Under the pieces are notes generated by a model, which was not told where the DNA came from, searched no databases, and saw only the letters and a program-made list of their open reading frames with translations. Both the position numbers and the translations under genes were made by a program. Shown one piece after another: positions 6,837 to 14,141 of a DNA stretch of 26,617 nucleotides; the first letter of the stretch is position 1; each line of letters starts with the position of its first letter. Origin of the DNA: Anaerolineae bacterium (lineage in GTDB: Bacteria > Chloroflexota > Anaerolineae > Aggregatilineales > Phototrophicaceae); contig JANQRM010000588.1 of NCBI GenBank assembly GCA_028284565.1, positions 1-26,617 on the forward strand. Reading direction: 5' to 3'.

Positions 6837-6929
6837 ACTTTCACACCATCCACTTAATTTCAAAACGAATTTCTGCGTTAAAATGGTGTATAAATACGGA
6901 CGGAGATGCAACTACCATGAATCCTGACC
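6837..6929 (+). repeat. 93-bp direct repeat, copy 2
   Basis: This is the partner of 5101-5193 at an offset of 1736 bp. Bases 6837-6892 are identical to copy 1. Bases 6907-6929 match except for A in place of G at the first base of the start codon. The ACACCAT/ATGGTGT inverted repeat is kept and is followed by TATAAA. The ATG at 6917 opens only seven codons. The real gene downstream starts at 6978, so this copy may serve as its promoter. Confidence 0.9.
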
Positions 6930-6977
6930 GTATAGTATAGTCAAAGACACGTTGAACAGTCAGTAAGGATGGTGATG

Positions 6978-7319
6978 ATGACCGACCCAAACAACCTCCC
7001 AGAAGAAGAAACCCAACTCGAAGAATCCAATTCACCGATTGACCGCTTCTTCCAACACCAACGCCGCGCCCTCGAAGAAACTGGCAAAGCCCTTGAATCC
7101 CTGCTTCCCCCCGGCTTCCGTGAACACAGCTCCGAAGCAGGACGCGAATTTGCCAAAGGCTTCCGAATTCTCGTCGATGCCGCCATTGACGAACTGAAAA
7201 AAGCGGGCGAAATGGACCCGCCGGAAGAAGTCGAAGTGGAGGTCGAAGTCAACAGTGTTGACGATGACGAACCCCCATCGTCAACAGGCGAGAACAAGAT
7301 CAAAATTGAAGTTGATTAG
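6978..7319 (+). CDS. Small acidic soluble protein, unknown function
   Basis: This encodes 113 residues from the ATG at 6978, eight bases after TAAGGA. Two in-frame ATGs at 6969 and 6975 are too close to that site. The middle (about 20-75) is a helix-rich segment, FFQHQRRALEETGKALESLLPPGFREH…GREFAKGFRILVDAAIDELKKA. It resembles short Chloroflexota proteins with a 'LLPPGFReH' core that I cannot name functionally. The N-terminus and the last 35 residues are acidic, with a repeated Glu-Val run (EVEVEVEV) and a DDDE segment. No signal peptide or membrane helix is present. Transcription probably starts in the direct repeat just upstream, and a clear terminator follows at 7359-7385. The gene is real by codon pattern and signals, but the role is unknown. 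Confidence 0.72.
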   Translation: MTDPNNLPEEETQLEESNSPIDRFFQHQRRALEETGKALESLLPPGFREHSSEAGREFAKGFRILVDAAIDELKKAGEMDPPEEVEVEVEVNSVDDDEPPSSTGENKIKIEVD

Positions 7320-7358
7320 TCTCACCATGAGACAATAGCCACTCCAAACCAGTACGTT

Positions 7359-7385
7359 AAGGACGGTTGAGTAATCGTCCTTTTT
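7359..7385 (+). terminator. Intrinsic terminator
   Basis: A 10-bp stem pairs AAGGACGGTT (7359-7368) with AATCGTCCTT (7373-7382), with one G-U pair and a GAGT loop. It is followed by T residues to 7385, and ends the acidic protein gene. Confidence 0.88.
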
Positions 7386-7481
7386 GCGCTTAGGCTTCAC
7401 GCTTCAACAGTCAGACAATCAAGACAGCAGTATGCGGTGTTTGTAAATAGAATAGACACCCACTTCTCAAAAGGCTCCACG

Positions 7482-7961
7482 ATGACACTTGTTACCTGTC
7501 GAACCCTATACGGTGAAACAAAACGAGTTCCTGCCGAGACGTTGATTCAACGCCCCTCGGTTTATGGCATTATTATGCATGAACACCATGTTCTGCTGTG
7601 TCGGACAAAAGTCACTGGCAAATATGTGTTGCCCGGTGGTGGCATCGAAAAAGGTGAGTTGATCGAAGATGCGCTCAAACGTGAAGTCGTTGAGGAAGCA
7701 GGCATTGCCGTTGAAGTGGGTCAATGCTTGCATTTCAAGACAGACTTTTTCTATTACGATCCCCTAGACATAGCCATTCATGGGTTCTTGTTTTTTCATG
7801 CCTGTATCCCATTAGAAATTGAACTACCCACATTGGCATACGATAGCGTGTCAGAAGATATTGCATTGGCAGAGTGGGTCAGCATTGCTTCACTCTCGGC
7901 AGAGCAAATCGAAACTCACGAACAAACTATCCTGTCGCTGATACACAACCAAGTGACTTAA
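7482..7961 (+). CDS. Nudix hydrolase
   Basis: This encodes 159 residues from the ATG at 7482, seven bases after AAAAGG. A GTG at 7437 would add 15 residues but has no ribosome-binding site. The enzyme cleaves a nucleoside diphosphate linked to another group in the cytoplasm, using Mg2+ or Mn2+. A complete Nudix box spans residues 53-75 (G-x5-E-x7-REVVEEAG-I), with the metal-binding glutamates at 68, 71 and 72. It is preceded by GKYVLPGG, the usual strand entering the box. HHVLLCR (35-41) is the first core strand. The substrate (a sugar nucleotide, oxidised nucleotide, cap-like or dinucleoside compound) cannot be told from the box. It is a single gene between a terminator upstream and a non-coding spacer downstream. 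Confidence 0.93.
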   Translation: MTLVTCRTLYGETKRVPAETLIQRPSVYGIIMHEHHVLLCRTKVTGKYVLPGGGIEKGELIEDALKREVVEEAGIAVEVGQCLHFKTDFFYYDPLDIAIHGFLFFHACIPLEIELPTLAYDSVSEDIALAEWVSIASLSAEQIETHEQTILSLIHNQVT

Positions 7962-8308
7962 ATCTACGCAACAAAATCCCAATAGATTGATTCATAAATC
8001 AATGTTGATTCTTACACCTTATTTCTCGTGAAAAGTGAATCCTAAACGAGGGTTTATGGGTGTAAAACGGTCAAAAAATGTCGTTTAAGGGGTGTTTCAG
8101 GTCAGTTGCGAGGTTTTCGTGGATTTTTTGTCCAGCGTTTTTGACCCCTTTTGGTTAAAAATCAACTTATTTATCGTAGGTAAGGCGTCAGAAAATCACT
8201 AAAATAGCGTAATAATCCTTTACAAAACTTGCTGTCTGATTGTCAAAAAATCGCGCTATATTGGCTGAATCCTGACGGCTGAAAGCTAACCACTGAGGGT
8301 AAAAAATA
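7962..8308. other. Convergent intergenic spacer with inverted repeats
   Basis: This 347-bp spacer lies between the ends of the Nudix and ABC1-kinase genes. It holds a perfect 7-bp hairpin ATTGATT-CATA-AATCAAT (7986-8003). It also holds two overlapping long-range inverted repeats: GGTCAAAAA (8069-8077) with TTTTTGACC (8138-8146), and AAGGGGT (8087-8093) with ACCCCTT (8144-8150). The latter two compete for the same right arm. No gene is seen. These may be 3'-end structures. Confidence 0.5.
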
Positions 8309-10249
8309 TCAGGCTCGTGCCAGCAAAATCCCGATGCCCAACACGCCACAAATCACAAAGCCCAACGTCGCCAGATTCGTATCCCCATTCGTATACAATA
8401 GCGTCGAAGCAATCAAAAAACTGCCGAATAACATCGCACGAGTCGTCCGCCGACTCTGCGTTTCAATCCGCCGTAATTGATAGCGATATTGCGAACTCGG
8501 CTTCGTGACAATCTGCACCTCGCCATCCACAATCTGACGGAGCAAAGTCAACGCTTCATTGTTGAATCCCATCTGTGGCAAGAGAATATTCCGTAAACTG
8601 CGAAACAAGCCCTGTGGACCATTCGCCAGCATACTCATAAAGGGATTACGCAGACCACTCCCGACCTCTGCTAGCAAGTTACCATCATTGCTCGTGATGA
8701 GCTTCTGCATATAGCCCTGCATCTCGCTCCATGGGTTGAAATCGGGGTCAAGGCTAGTTGCCATCCCACTCAGAATACCGACTGTCCGTCCCAAATAGAC
8801 GAAATCCTGTGGGACACGGAAGGGCATATCAAAGAGCAAATCATTGAATTCTTCGCCGATTTCACGCGCCTTCTCAAAGTCCATCTCACGCATCTCCGTC
8901 ATGCTCAAGCCCCACACCTGATTAAAGGCAACTTCGACGGCTTCTTCGATGCGTTTCTTATCCGCATCTGGCAGGAAAAAGCCCAGCTTATCATAGGACT
9001 CAACCAACATCTTGGCATCGCGTGTCAGCACAGCCGCCAGCGTATTCGTCATGCCCTTAGTGAGTTCGGGAGTAAGCGTGCCAGTCATGCCGAAATCGAC
9101 AAAAATCAGGTAAAAAGGTCGTCCGCCTTTGCCGATATATTGCGCTTCATTTTCCACCGGCAGGGGATAGACAAACAGGTTGCCCGGATGTGGATCGGCA
9201 TGGAACATGCGATGCTCAAATATCTGCACCATATAGGTATCTAGCAGACGTTTCGCCACGGCTTTTCGGCTGATTCCACTGGCTTCCATGCGCTCATAAT
9301 CATTGATTTTGCAGGTGGTCACATCCTCAAGCGTCAGGACAATATCCGTTGAATGGTCATGATAAACGCTGGGGATATACACACCCTTATTCTGCTTGAA
9401 CATCGCCCCAAATTGCTTGGCATTCTCGGCTTCTTTGCGATAAGAGACTTCCTCTAGCAAGACACGCCCGAACTCTTCTGCGAGAGCCACCGTATCCGCG
9501 CGACGACGTACAAACTGAAAGCGCATCGCCAGCCTTGCCACGACCATCAACGCCGCCAAATCAGTATAGACAATCTCGCGGATATTGGGACGTTGCACCT
9601 TGACCACCACACGGTCATCATTCAACAATTGTCCGCGATGCACCTGCCCCAAAGATGCCGCCGCCACAGGCTCTTCATTTATCCATTTGTAGCGATTCTC
9701 GATGCGTCCGAGTTCTGTTTCAATGACGGCTTTAATCTTGTCATAAGGGATGCTCGGCACTTCATCTTGCAGGCTGGCTAATTCCCCGATGACCTCTTCT
9801 GGCAAGATGTCGGCACGAGTGGAGGCGAATTGACCGAGCTTAATCATCACCCCGCCCATGCTGATGGCGAATCCGCGAAAGCCCCGCGCATACTTGCTCC
9901 ACCGCTTGATTTGGGTGCGTTCCGCCCAGCCACTAAACCATTTCGCCACGTAAATATCCCAGAAGATCATGCGGGCGAATAACCACACGGCATAGATTAC
10001 CGATTTCAGGAAGCGATATTGCATCCGTACACTGCGCGGACGCTCACGGTTCACGCGCTCGGCAACAGTCTCGATTTTAGGTGCTTTGGGGAGAGAAGAC
10101 AGGGTAGCCCCATTTGGGCTGGAGCTACCGTTTTGTTGAGGTGTTTCGCTGTGTGTTAGACTTGCCCCGTTAGTCGCTGGCTTTGTTGCCGTTGGTGGGT
10201 TCTTTGCGATAGAACTTGATGTTGAGGGCTTTGTCTTCAAATTTGGCAT
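8309..10249 (-). CDS. ABC1/UbiB/ADCK-family atypical kinase, membrane-anchored
   Basis: This encodes 646 residues of the ABC1/UbiB (AarF) protein-kinase-like family, whose members support ubiquinone or isoprenoid-lipid metabolism. In phototrophs they are linked to prenyl-lipid and photosystem stress. The hallmarks are all present: KLGQ (137-140, the KxGQ helix), the Ala-rich loop AAASLG (196-201), the ATP-binding Lys (K217 in VVKVQRP), HADPHPGN (350-357) and VDFG (384-387). A hydrophobic stretch at 84-103 and one or two C-terminal helices (about 603-645) suggest membrane attachment. The first 60 residues are low-complexity Ser, Thr, Pro and Asn. The only ATG before residue 76 lies 80 bases inside the end of the ArsA-like gene, so translation is likely coupled. 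A later non-ATG start is possible. The target is unknown. Confidence 0.9.
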   Translation of the reverse strand: MPNLKTKPSTSSSIAKNPPTATKPATNGASLTHSETPQQNGSSSPNGATLSSLPKAPKIETVAERVNRERPRSVRMQYRFLKSVIYAVWLFARMIFWDIYVAKWFSGWAERTQIKRWSKYARGFRGFAISMGGVMIKLGQFASTRADILPEEVIGELASLQDEVPSIPYDKIKAVIETELGRIENRYKWINEEPVAAASLGQVHRGQLLNDDRVVVKVQRPNIREIVYTDLAALMVVARLAMRFQFVRRRADTVALAEEFGRVLLEEVSYRKEAENAKQFGAMFKQNKGVYIPSVYHDHSTDIVLTLEDVTTCKINDYERMEASGISRKAVAKRLLDTYMVQIFEHRMFHADPHPGNLFVYPLPVENEAQYIGKGGRPFYLIFVDFGMTGTLTPELTKGMTNTLAAVLTRDAKMLVESYDKLGFFLPDADKKRIEEAVEVAFNQVWGLSMTEMREMDFEKAREIGEEFNDLLFDMPFRVPQDFVYLGRTVGILSGMATSLDPDFNPWSEMQGYMQKLITSNDGNLLAEVGSGLRNPFMSMLANGPQGLFRSLRNILLPQMGFNNEALTLLRQIVDGEVQIVTKPSSQYRYQLRRIETQSRRTTRAMLFGSFLIASTLLYTNGDTNLATLGFVICGVLGIGILLARA

Positions 10250-11378
10250 TGGCGATTTCTAAGTCCTGTAAAGCACGCGGGAGGACGATATTACGCCGAT
10301 AGGGACCGACGCGCAGGGTAATCTCGTCACGGGAACGATAGAGGTCGAGGTCATCTTTATCGGCAAAGCCTAGCGGGACTCTGAGCATATATTCTTCGCC
10401 ATCGTTGATGCTTTCGATGCTATGTGTCTGCCCGTCAAAGAGGCGTTCTGCTGGATTTTTATCGCCATAGAGTTCATCGGCTAACAGGCGTAGACGCTCC
10501 AAGCCACCGATTTCGCCACCGAAGAGGGGTGCGGTCAACAAGGGCATCTCTTTACCGAAGGCTTCTCCAATGAATTCGACATTTTCCTTTTGCTTGTCTT
10601 TCCATGCTTGGAAGTAGGGGTCGGTTACTTCATCGGGGATAATGCGGTTGCAGATGATGGCATCCGTCGCATAGCCATAGAGATTCAGATAGGTATAGAC
10701 GCGTTGTGTCTCTTTGATGACCATCTTCTCTGGGTTGACGACGAGGCGCATACTGGCAACTTCGGGATTGGAGAGCAATGCACCCACATTATCGAGATTG
10801 TCAAACAGCTTTTCGACTTGTTCGATGGCTCCATCATCCGAACTGCCATCGTTGCGACGCAAGAGGCTATTGCGGAAGTTGATAATGCGTCCAATGCCGC
10901 GTGTAATCCCCAGCAGGCGTTCTACCCACCAGCGCGTGACATCGGGCAAACTGAGCAGGCGGAGCGTTTCCGCAGTCGGGGCGGCATCCACTACCAAGAC
11001 ATCATATTCGTCCGCCTTGAAGTATTCGTTAATCCAGAGCAGGTGTGCGCCTTCTTCCAAGCCGGGCAAGATGGTCACTTCTTCTGCGACGACATCCTCC
11101 ACCCCCTTACGGCTGAAGATGGCGGTCATGTATTTTTGCACTTTGCCCCAATACTTGTCCATCGAATAGCGGGCATCGACTTCTTGCGCCCACAAATTGG
11201 GATAAATCTCGGTGGGTTCGGGTCCGATTTCGATATCGAGCGAATCGCCCAAACTATGCGCTGTATCCGTGCTAATCACGATTGTTTTCATGCCCATCTC
11301 TGCACAGCGCAACGCTGTCGCTGCCGAGATGCTTGTTTTTCCAGTTCCACCTTTACCCGTATGAACAATAACTCGCAT
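10170..11378 (-). CDS. ArsA/GET3-family P-loop ATPase with C-terminal HSP20-like domain
   Basis: This encodes 402 residues. The deviant Walker A GKGGTGKT (8-15), switch I DTAHS (38-42) and switch II DAAPT (131-135) identify the ArsA/Get3/MinD branch of SIMIBI ATPases. Residues about 325-395 match the alpha-crystallin-like ArsA_HSP20 domain (YMLRVPLGFADKDDLDLYR…LRVGPYRRNIVLP). This architecture is common in Chloroflexota, Cyanobacteria and Actinobacteria. No arsenite pump, ArsR or ArsD is nearby, and the Cys pairs used for As(III) or for the Get3 zinc are absent, so arsenic export is unlikely. A role in delivering membrane or hydrophobic proteins is more plausible (inference). It is the first gene of an overlapping pair with the ABC1 kinase, which hints at a shared membrane role. 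Confidence 0.9.
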   Translation of the reverse strand: MRVIVHTGKGGTGKTSISAATALRCAEMGMKTIVISTDTAHSLGDSLDIEIGPEPTEIYPNLWAQEVDARYSMDKYWGKVQKYMTAIFSRKGVEDVVAEEVTILPGLEEGAHLLWINEYFKADEYDVLVVDAAPTAETLRLLSLPDVTRWWVERLLGITRGIGRIINFRNSLLRRNDGSSDDGAIEQVEKLFDNLDNVGALLSNPEVASMRLVVNPEKMVIKETQRVYTYLNLYGYATDAIICNRIIPDEVTDPYFQAWKDKQKENVEFIGEAFGKEMPLLTAPLFGGEIGGLERLRLLADELYGDKNPAERLFDGQTHSIESINDGEEYMLRVPLGFADKDDLDLYRSRDEITLRVGPYRRNIVLPRALQDLEIANAKFEDKALNIKFYRKEPTNGNKASD

Positions 11379-11622
11379 ACGTTTTGTACCTCATCTTGAT
11401 TGGTCGATGTGTTTATCTCATAGTATAGACGCAAAACGCGCCTAAATATATATACGCTCGGTGAGAAAAAAAGTCGCGGACTTATTACGAAAACGATTTA
11501 ATGCAAAGGCGTGGAGAACGCAAAGGGAATAATCATAACTTCAATTCCAAATTGATGCTTCTCACCAGTTTAATAGCTACTCATTTTCTCAGGTGGACTC
11601 ATATACGACGTGACTACATGAC

Positions 11623-11937
11623 CTATACACTGATAAATGAAAGCAGGAGAATGACAAAGGCATAGAAAAAGACATTTCTGTTTTGAATTAAAATATTGTG
11701 GATTGATACTATACTGAGAATTAATCCAGTGATGAGAGTAGCAATTCCGATTGGGATCACAAAATTTCCCTCATGCAAGATTTTTTCCACCCCTACAAAG
11801 AAACCAGTTCTCCTTAATGAGATATACTTTTTATCCCTCAGAATTATAATACTTTGATAAAGAAAATTAAGCTCGATGAACAGAACAAAGATATGGACAA
11901 ATATTTCCATCAATTTGAACCTTATACTCTCTATCAT
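11623..11937 (-). CDS. Putative small membrane protein, orphan
   Basis: This encodes 104 residues with three hydrophobic segments: about 8-34 (LMEIFVHIFVLFIELNFLYQ), about 59-79 (FVIPIGIATLITGLILSIVSI) and about 87-103 at the extreme C-terminus. A basic loop (RDKKYISLRR) between the first two suggests a cytoplasmic position. No family is recognised and there is no good Shine-Dalgarno. The AT-rich composition differs from the neighbours, so it may be a recently acquired or decaying gene, or a chance ORF in AT-rich DNA where hydrophobic codons are favoured. The hydrophobic pattern and the lack of any competing gene are the only support. Confidence 0.4.
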   Translation of the reverse strand: MIESIRFKLMEIFVHIFVLFIELNFLYQSIIILRDKKYISLRRTGFFVGVEKILHEGNFVIPIGIATLITGLILSIVSIHNILIQNRNVFFYAFVILLLSFISV

Positions 11938-11964
11938 TTAATTGTATTTGTTGGTGGAAAATAA

Positions 11965-11985
11965 CTCCTCCCCAATTTTTAGGGG
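11965..11985 (-). repeat. Degenerate C/G-rich repeat, inverted partial copy
   Basis: CTCCTCCCCAATTTTTAGGG resembles the reverse complement of the middle of copy A at 602-644 (TCCCTCCCCAATTCTTAGGG). Only about half the element is present. Confidence 0.35.
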
Positions 11986-12151
11986 TTTTGATAACAGATT
12001 TATTCGATTTCTTATCTCGCTGCGCCTTTGCGTTGAGGTCAGTATCTAGGCGAACCTCTGAGAACTTTTCGTCGTATCGTTTCCCTAGAACAAACAATCG
12101 ATTCCTTAAGCCGGTGACAGGATTTCTTATGGTAATCCTAACGCGATTTAC

Positions 12152-12180
12152 TTGACATTTCCGAACAGATGGTCTATCCT
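12152..12180 (+). promoter_or_regulatory. Sigma70-type promoter of the VOC gene
   Basis: A perfect TTGACA at 12152-12157 is followed after exactly 17 bases by TATCCT at 12175-12180. Transcription would start near 12187, leaving a leader of about 43 bases before the ATG at 12230. Confidence 0.7.
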
Positions 12181-12229
12181 TAGTTTGTCGAACAAAAATT
12201 CTAAAAACACTGTCTTGAGGAGACAAAAA

Positions 12230-12595
12230 ATGCCACGGAATGTTGTCCATATCGAAATCCCAACTGCTGACCAAAGTGCATCCAGAGAGTTCTACAAAGA
12301 ACTATGTGGATGGGGTGTACAAAATGTCCCGATGCCACAAGGCGGGGAATACACCACGTTCAGCGATAGCAACACGGGACTAGCATTGTCTCCAGTGGGT
12401 GAACACGTCAAGCCGGGGGATGTGCTGGTGTATCTGCACAGTGATGACATCGACGCTGACCTCAAACAAGCGGAATCACTGGGCGCAACGGTTGTCACGC
12501 CACGAACTGAGATTACTGGGTTTGGCGCGTTGGGTGTGTTTCGTGACCCAACTGGCAATCAAGTCGCCTTCTGGCAGAGTGCCAGCCAAGAGTAA
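12230..12595 (+). CDS. VOC family protein (glyoxalase/bleomycin-resistance fold)
   Basis: This encodes 121 residues from the ATG at 12230. The start is fixed by GAGGAGA six bases upstream and by the promoter at 12152. The frame is open further upstream, but that part overlaps the promoter. The beginning, NVVHIEIPTADQSASREFYKELCGW (4-28), is the first beta-alpha-beta module of the vicinal oxygen chelate fold, with H7 as a likely metal ligand. The second module ends in GALGVFRDPTGNQVAFWQ, with the family's 'f.DP.GN..alwq' signature. Members include glyoxalase-like enzymes and antibiotic-binding proteins. This short two-module form, with 'GdVLVYLHSDDIDADLKQAESLGATVV', is common and of unknown substrate. 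It is a monocistronic unit with its own terminator at 12644-12673. Confidence 0.9.
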   Translation: MPRNVVHIEIPTADQSASREFYKELCGWGVQNVPMPQGGEYTTFSDSNTGLALSPVGEHVKPGDVLVYLHSDDIDADLKQAESLGATVVTPRTEITGFGALGVFRDPTGNQVAFWQSASQE

Positions 12596-12643
12596 GTCCA
12601 AAATTTGTAAACCATAATCAAACGCCTTACCTCCTTATGGTTG

Positions 12644-12673
12644 GGCAAGGGTTAGCCTGCCCTTGCCTTTTTT
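12644..12673 (+). terminator. Intrinsic terminator of the VOC gene
   Basis: GGCAAGGG (12644-12651) pairs with CCCTTGCC (12660-12667) around an 8-nt loop, followed directly by six T. Confidence 0.92.
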
Positions 12674-12738
12674 CATTTGCATGAAGAGACATCACAGAGA
12701 TAATCGACTTGGTAATGATTGCAGAGTGAAGGACTGGA

Positions 12739-13854
12739 ATGAGCGAGAAAATCGCCTTCAAAGATTATTATGGTTTATCGTTAGCCAAAGACCTTGCCAC
12801 ACGCCTACTGGAAGTCTACCCACAATTCCCCAAGGATGACTTCATTGCACACGTCGAACCGACGATTGAATCGCTTGAATTGAAAGCACGGGTTGCCTTG
12901 ATTGCGGAGGGTTTGCGGGAGACCTTGCCAGATGATTACCCCACAGCCATGCAAATCATCTCTCAACTTTATGGGGAGGAGAATCCATCGGAGGAATCGC
13001 CCTTTGATTTTGGTTACTGGTTGATGCCCATTGCCTATTTTGTGGAAGTCTATGGTCACGACCACTTTGAGGTGTCGATGGAAGCCAACTACGAAATCAC
13101 GAAGCGTCACACAGCCGAGTTCTCTATTCGCCCTTACTTAGAGCAATATCCAGACAAAACGCTGGAACGTCTGCAACAATGGGTGAACGACCCCAATCCG
13201 CACATCCGTCGGCTGGTCAGTGAGGGGACACGTCCGCGCCTGCCTTGGGCATCTCGCTTGCAACAGTTTATTGACGACCCAACACCCACGCTTGAACTCC
13301 TTGAACAACTCAAAAATGACGACTCGCTTTATGTGCGGAAGTCGGTGGCGAATCATTTGAATGACCATCTGAAAGCGCATCCTGAGCTTGTACTCGACAT
13401 TTTAGAACGCTGGAATGATGATGCAACCGACGAAACCCGCTGGATACTCCGTCATGCGCTACGTAATCTGCTGAAAGAAGGGCATCCCCGCGCCATGAAA
13501 TTGTTCGGTTATGGTGAGCCAATGGTGTCACTTGGCGATTTCACCTTGAATACCCATGCGTTAAATTTAGGGGAGACATTGGAGTTCGATTTCACGCTCC
13601 ATAGCGAGTCGGATAATGAGCAGAAACTGATGATTGATTATGTGATTCACTTCATGAAAGCCAATGGCAAAACTAGCCCGAAAGTCTTCAAACTTACGGA
13701 AAAACAACTGCCTGCTAACGACTCGCTGACAATTAGCAAAAGCCATACGATTAAACCGATTACCACACGCACGTATTATGCCGGAGACCATCGAATCGAG
13801 ATTCAAGTCAACGGGGAAATCGTTGGCGGCACATCGTTTGAGTTAGTGATTTAG
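12739..13854 (+). CDS. alkC: DNA alkylation repair protein, AlkC-type HEAT-repeat glycosylase with C-terminal Ig-like domain
   Basis: This encodes 371 residues. The N-terminal ~265 residues are alpha-helical HEAT-like repeats of the AlkC/AlkD superfamily, which excise alkylated bases (3-methyladenine, and for AlkC also 3-methylcytosine) without flipping them out. The AlkC signature region is clear: NPHIRRLVSEGTRPRLPWASRL (about 153-174), then DDSLYVRKSVANHLNDHLKAHPELV (about 194-218) and TRWILRHALRNLLKEGH. From about 270 to 371 the sequence is beta-rich (FTLNTHALNLGETLEFDFTL … HRIEIQVNGEIVGGTSFEL) and fits the Ig-like domain found on a subset of AlkC proteins. It begins a tight operon: 11 bp to the MoaD-like gene and then 3 bp to the propeller gene. 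A second alkylation glycosylase, Tag, lies 2.6 kb downstream. Confidence 0.9.
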   Translation: MSEKIAFKDYYGLSLAKDLATRLLEVYPQFPKDDFIAHVEPTIESLELKARVALIAEGLRETLPDDYPTAMQIISQLYGEENPSEESPFDFGYWLMPIAYFVEVYGHDHFEVSMEANYEITKRHTAEFSIRPYLEQYPDKTLERLQQWVNDPNPHIRRLVSEGTRPRLPWASRLQQFIDDPTPTLELLEQLKNDDSLYVRKSVANHLNDHLKAHPELVLDILERWNDDATDETRWILRHALRNLLKEGHPRAMKLFGYGEPMVSLGDFTLNTHALNLGETLEFDFTLHSESDNEQKLMIDYVIHFMKANGKTSPKVFKLTEKQLPANDSLTISKSHTIKPITTRTYYAGDHRIEIQVNGEIVGGTSFELVI

Positions 13855-13865
13855 GAGGCAACCTC

Positions 13866-14138
13866 ATGCCCTATGTCAAATTTACGCCCAACTTAAAACG
13901 CTTCTTTCCAGATTTAGAGAATACGACCATCGAAGGGGATACCGTCGCGGAAGTCGTGACGAATATCAATCAACGCTGGCACGGTCTAGCAGATTATATC
14001 GTGGATGAGCAAGGCGCGTTACGCAAGCACGTCAATATCTTTGTCGGGGAAGAACTCTTGGTGGATAAACGCGCGCTGTCCGATGCCGTCAGTGACGACA
14101 CACGCCTATACATTATGCAAGCCTTATCAGGGGGATAA
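13866..14138 (+). CDS. MoaD/ThiS-like ubiquitin-fold protein ending in Gly-Gly
   Basis: This encodes 90 residues with a beta-grasp pattern and a C-terminal ALSGG. The free Gly-Gly tail is the feature that lets MoaD, ThiS and related sulfur carriers be adenylated and thiocarboxylated by an E1-like enzyme. The start VKFTPNLKRFFPDLENTTIEGDTVAEVVTNINQRW and the strand HVNIFVGEELLVDKR (about 59-73) fit the fold. An AGGAGG Shine-Dalgarno overlaps the end of the alkC gene. No MoaE, MoeB, ThiF, ThiG or cysteine synthase gene is nearby. The next gene, three bases on, is an Asp-box propeller protein. I recall this pairing from other bacteria, but its purpose is not known to me. It could be a sulfur carrier or a protein tag. 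Confidence 0.88.
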   Translation: MPYVKFTPNLKRFFPDLENTTIEGDTVAEVVTNINQRWHGLADYIVDEQGALRKHVNIFVGEELLVDKRALSDAVSDDTRLYIMQALSGG

Positions 14139-14141
14139 ATC

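Larger units (their letters stand above)
11379..12229. other. Long AT-rich spacer with one orphan ORF and repeat debris
   Basis: Between the ArsA-like gene and the VOC gene only the membrane-protein ORF at 11623-11937 looks coding. The rest contains CGCAAAGG-type motifs in opposite orientations (GCAAAGGCG at about 11504 and its reverse complement at about 12022), a weak copy of the C/G-rich repeat at 11965-11985, and the VOC promoter at 12152-12180. The composition is more AT-rich than in the flanking genes. Confidence 0.5.

Noticed and set aside
5101..6929. Insertion sequence or integron bounded by the direct repeats
   Set aside because: There is no transposase or integrase between them, the repeats are not terminal inverted repeats, and no target-site duplication is evident.
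10170..11378. Arsenite resistance operon
   Set aside because: No ArsB/Acr3 pump, ArsR, ArsC or ArsD nearby, and the As(III)-binding cysteines are absent from the ATPase.
10590..11399. 269-residue open frame on the plus strand
   Set aside because: It is antisense to the ArsA-like ATPase, whose Walker A and switch motifs prove the minus-strand reading. The composition looks like a mirror of that gene.
11504..12036. CGCAAAGGCG-type motifs in opposite orientations as ends of a small transposon
   Set aside because: The motifs are short and imperfect, and nothing between them resembles a mobile-element gene. Left as repeat debris.
11867..12274. 135-residue open frame on the minus strand
   Set aside because: It runs through the VOC promoter and the start of the VOC gene, has no ribosome-binding site, and crosses repeat debris. 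Treated as chance.
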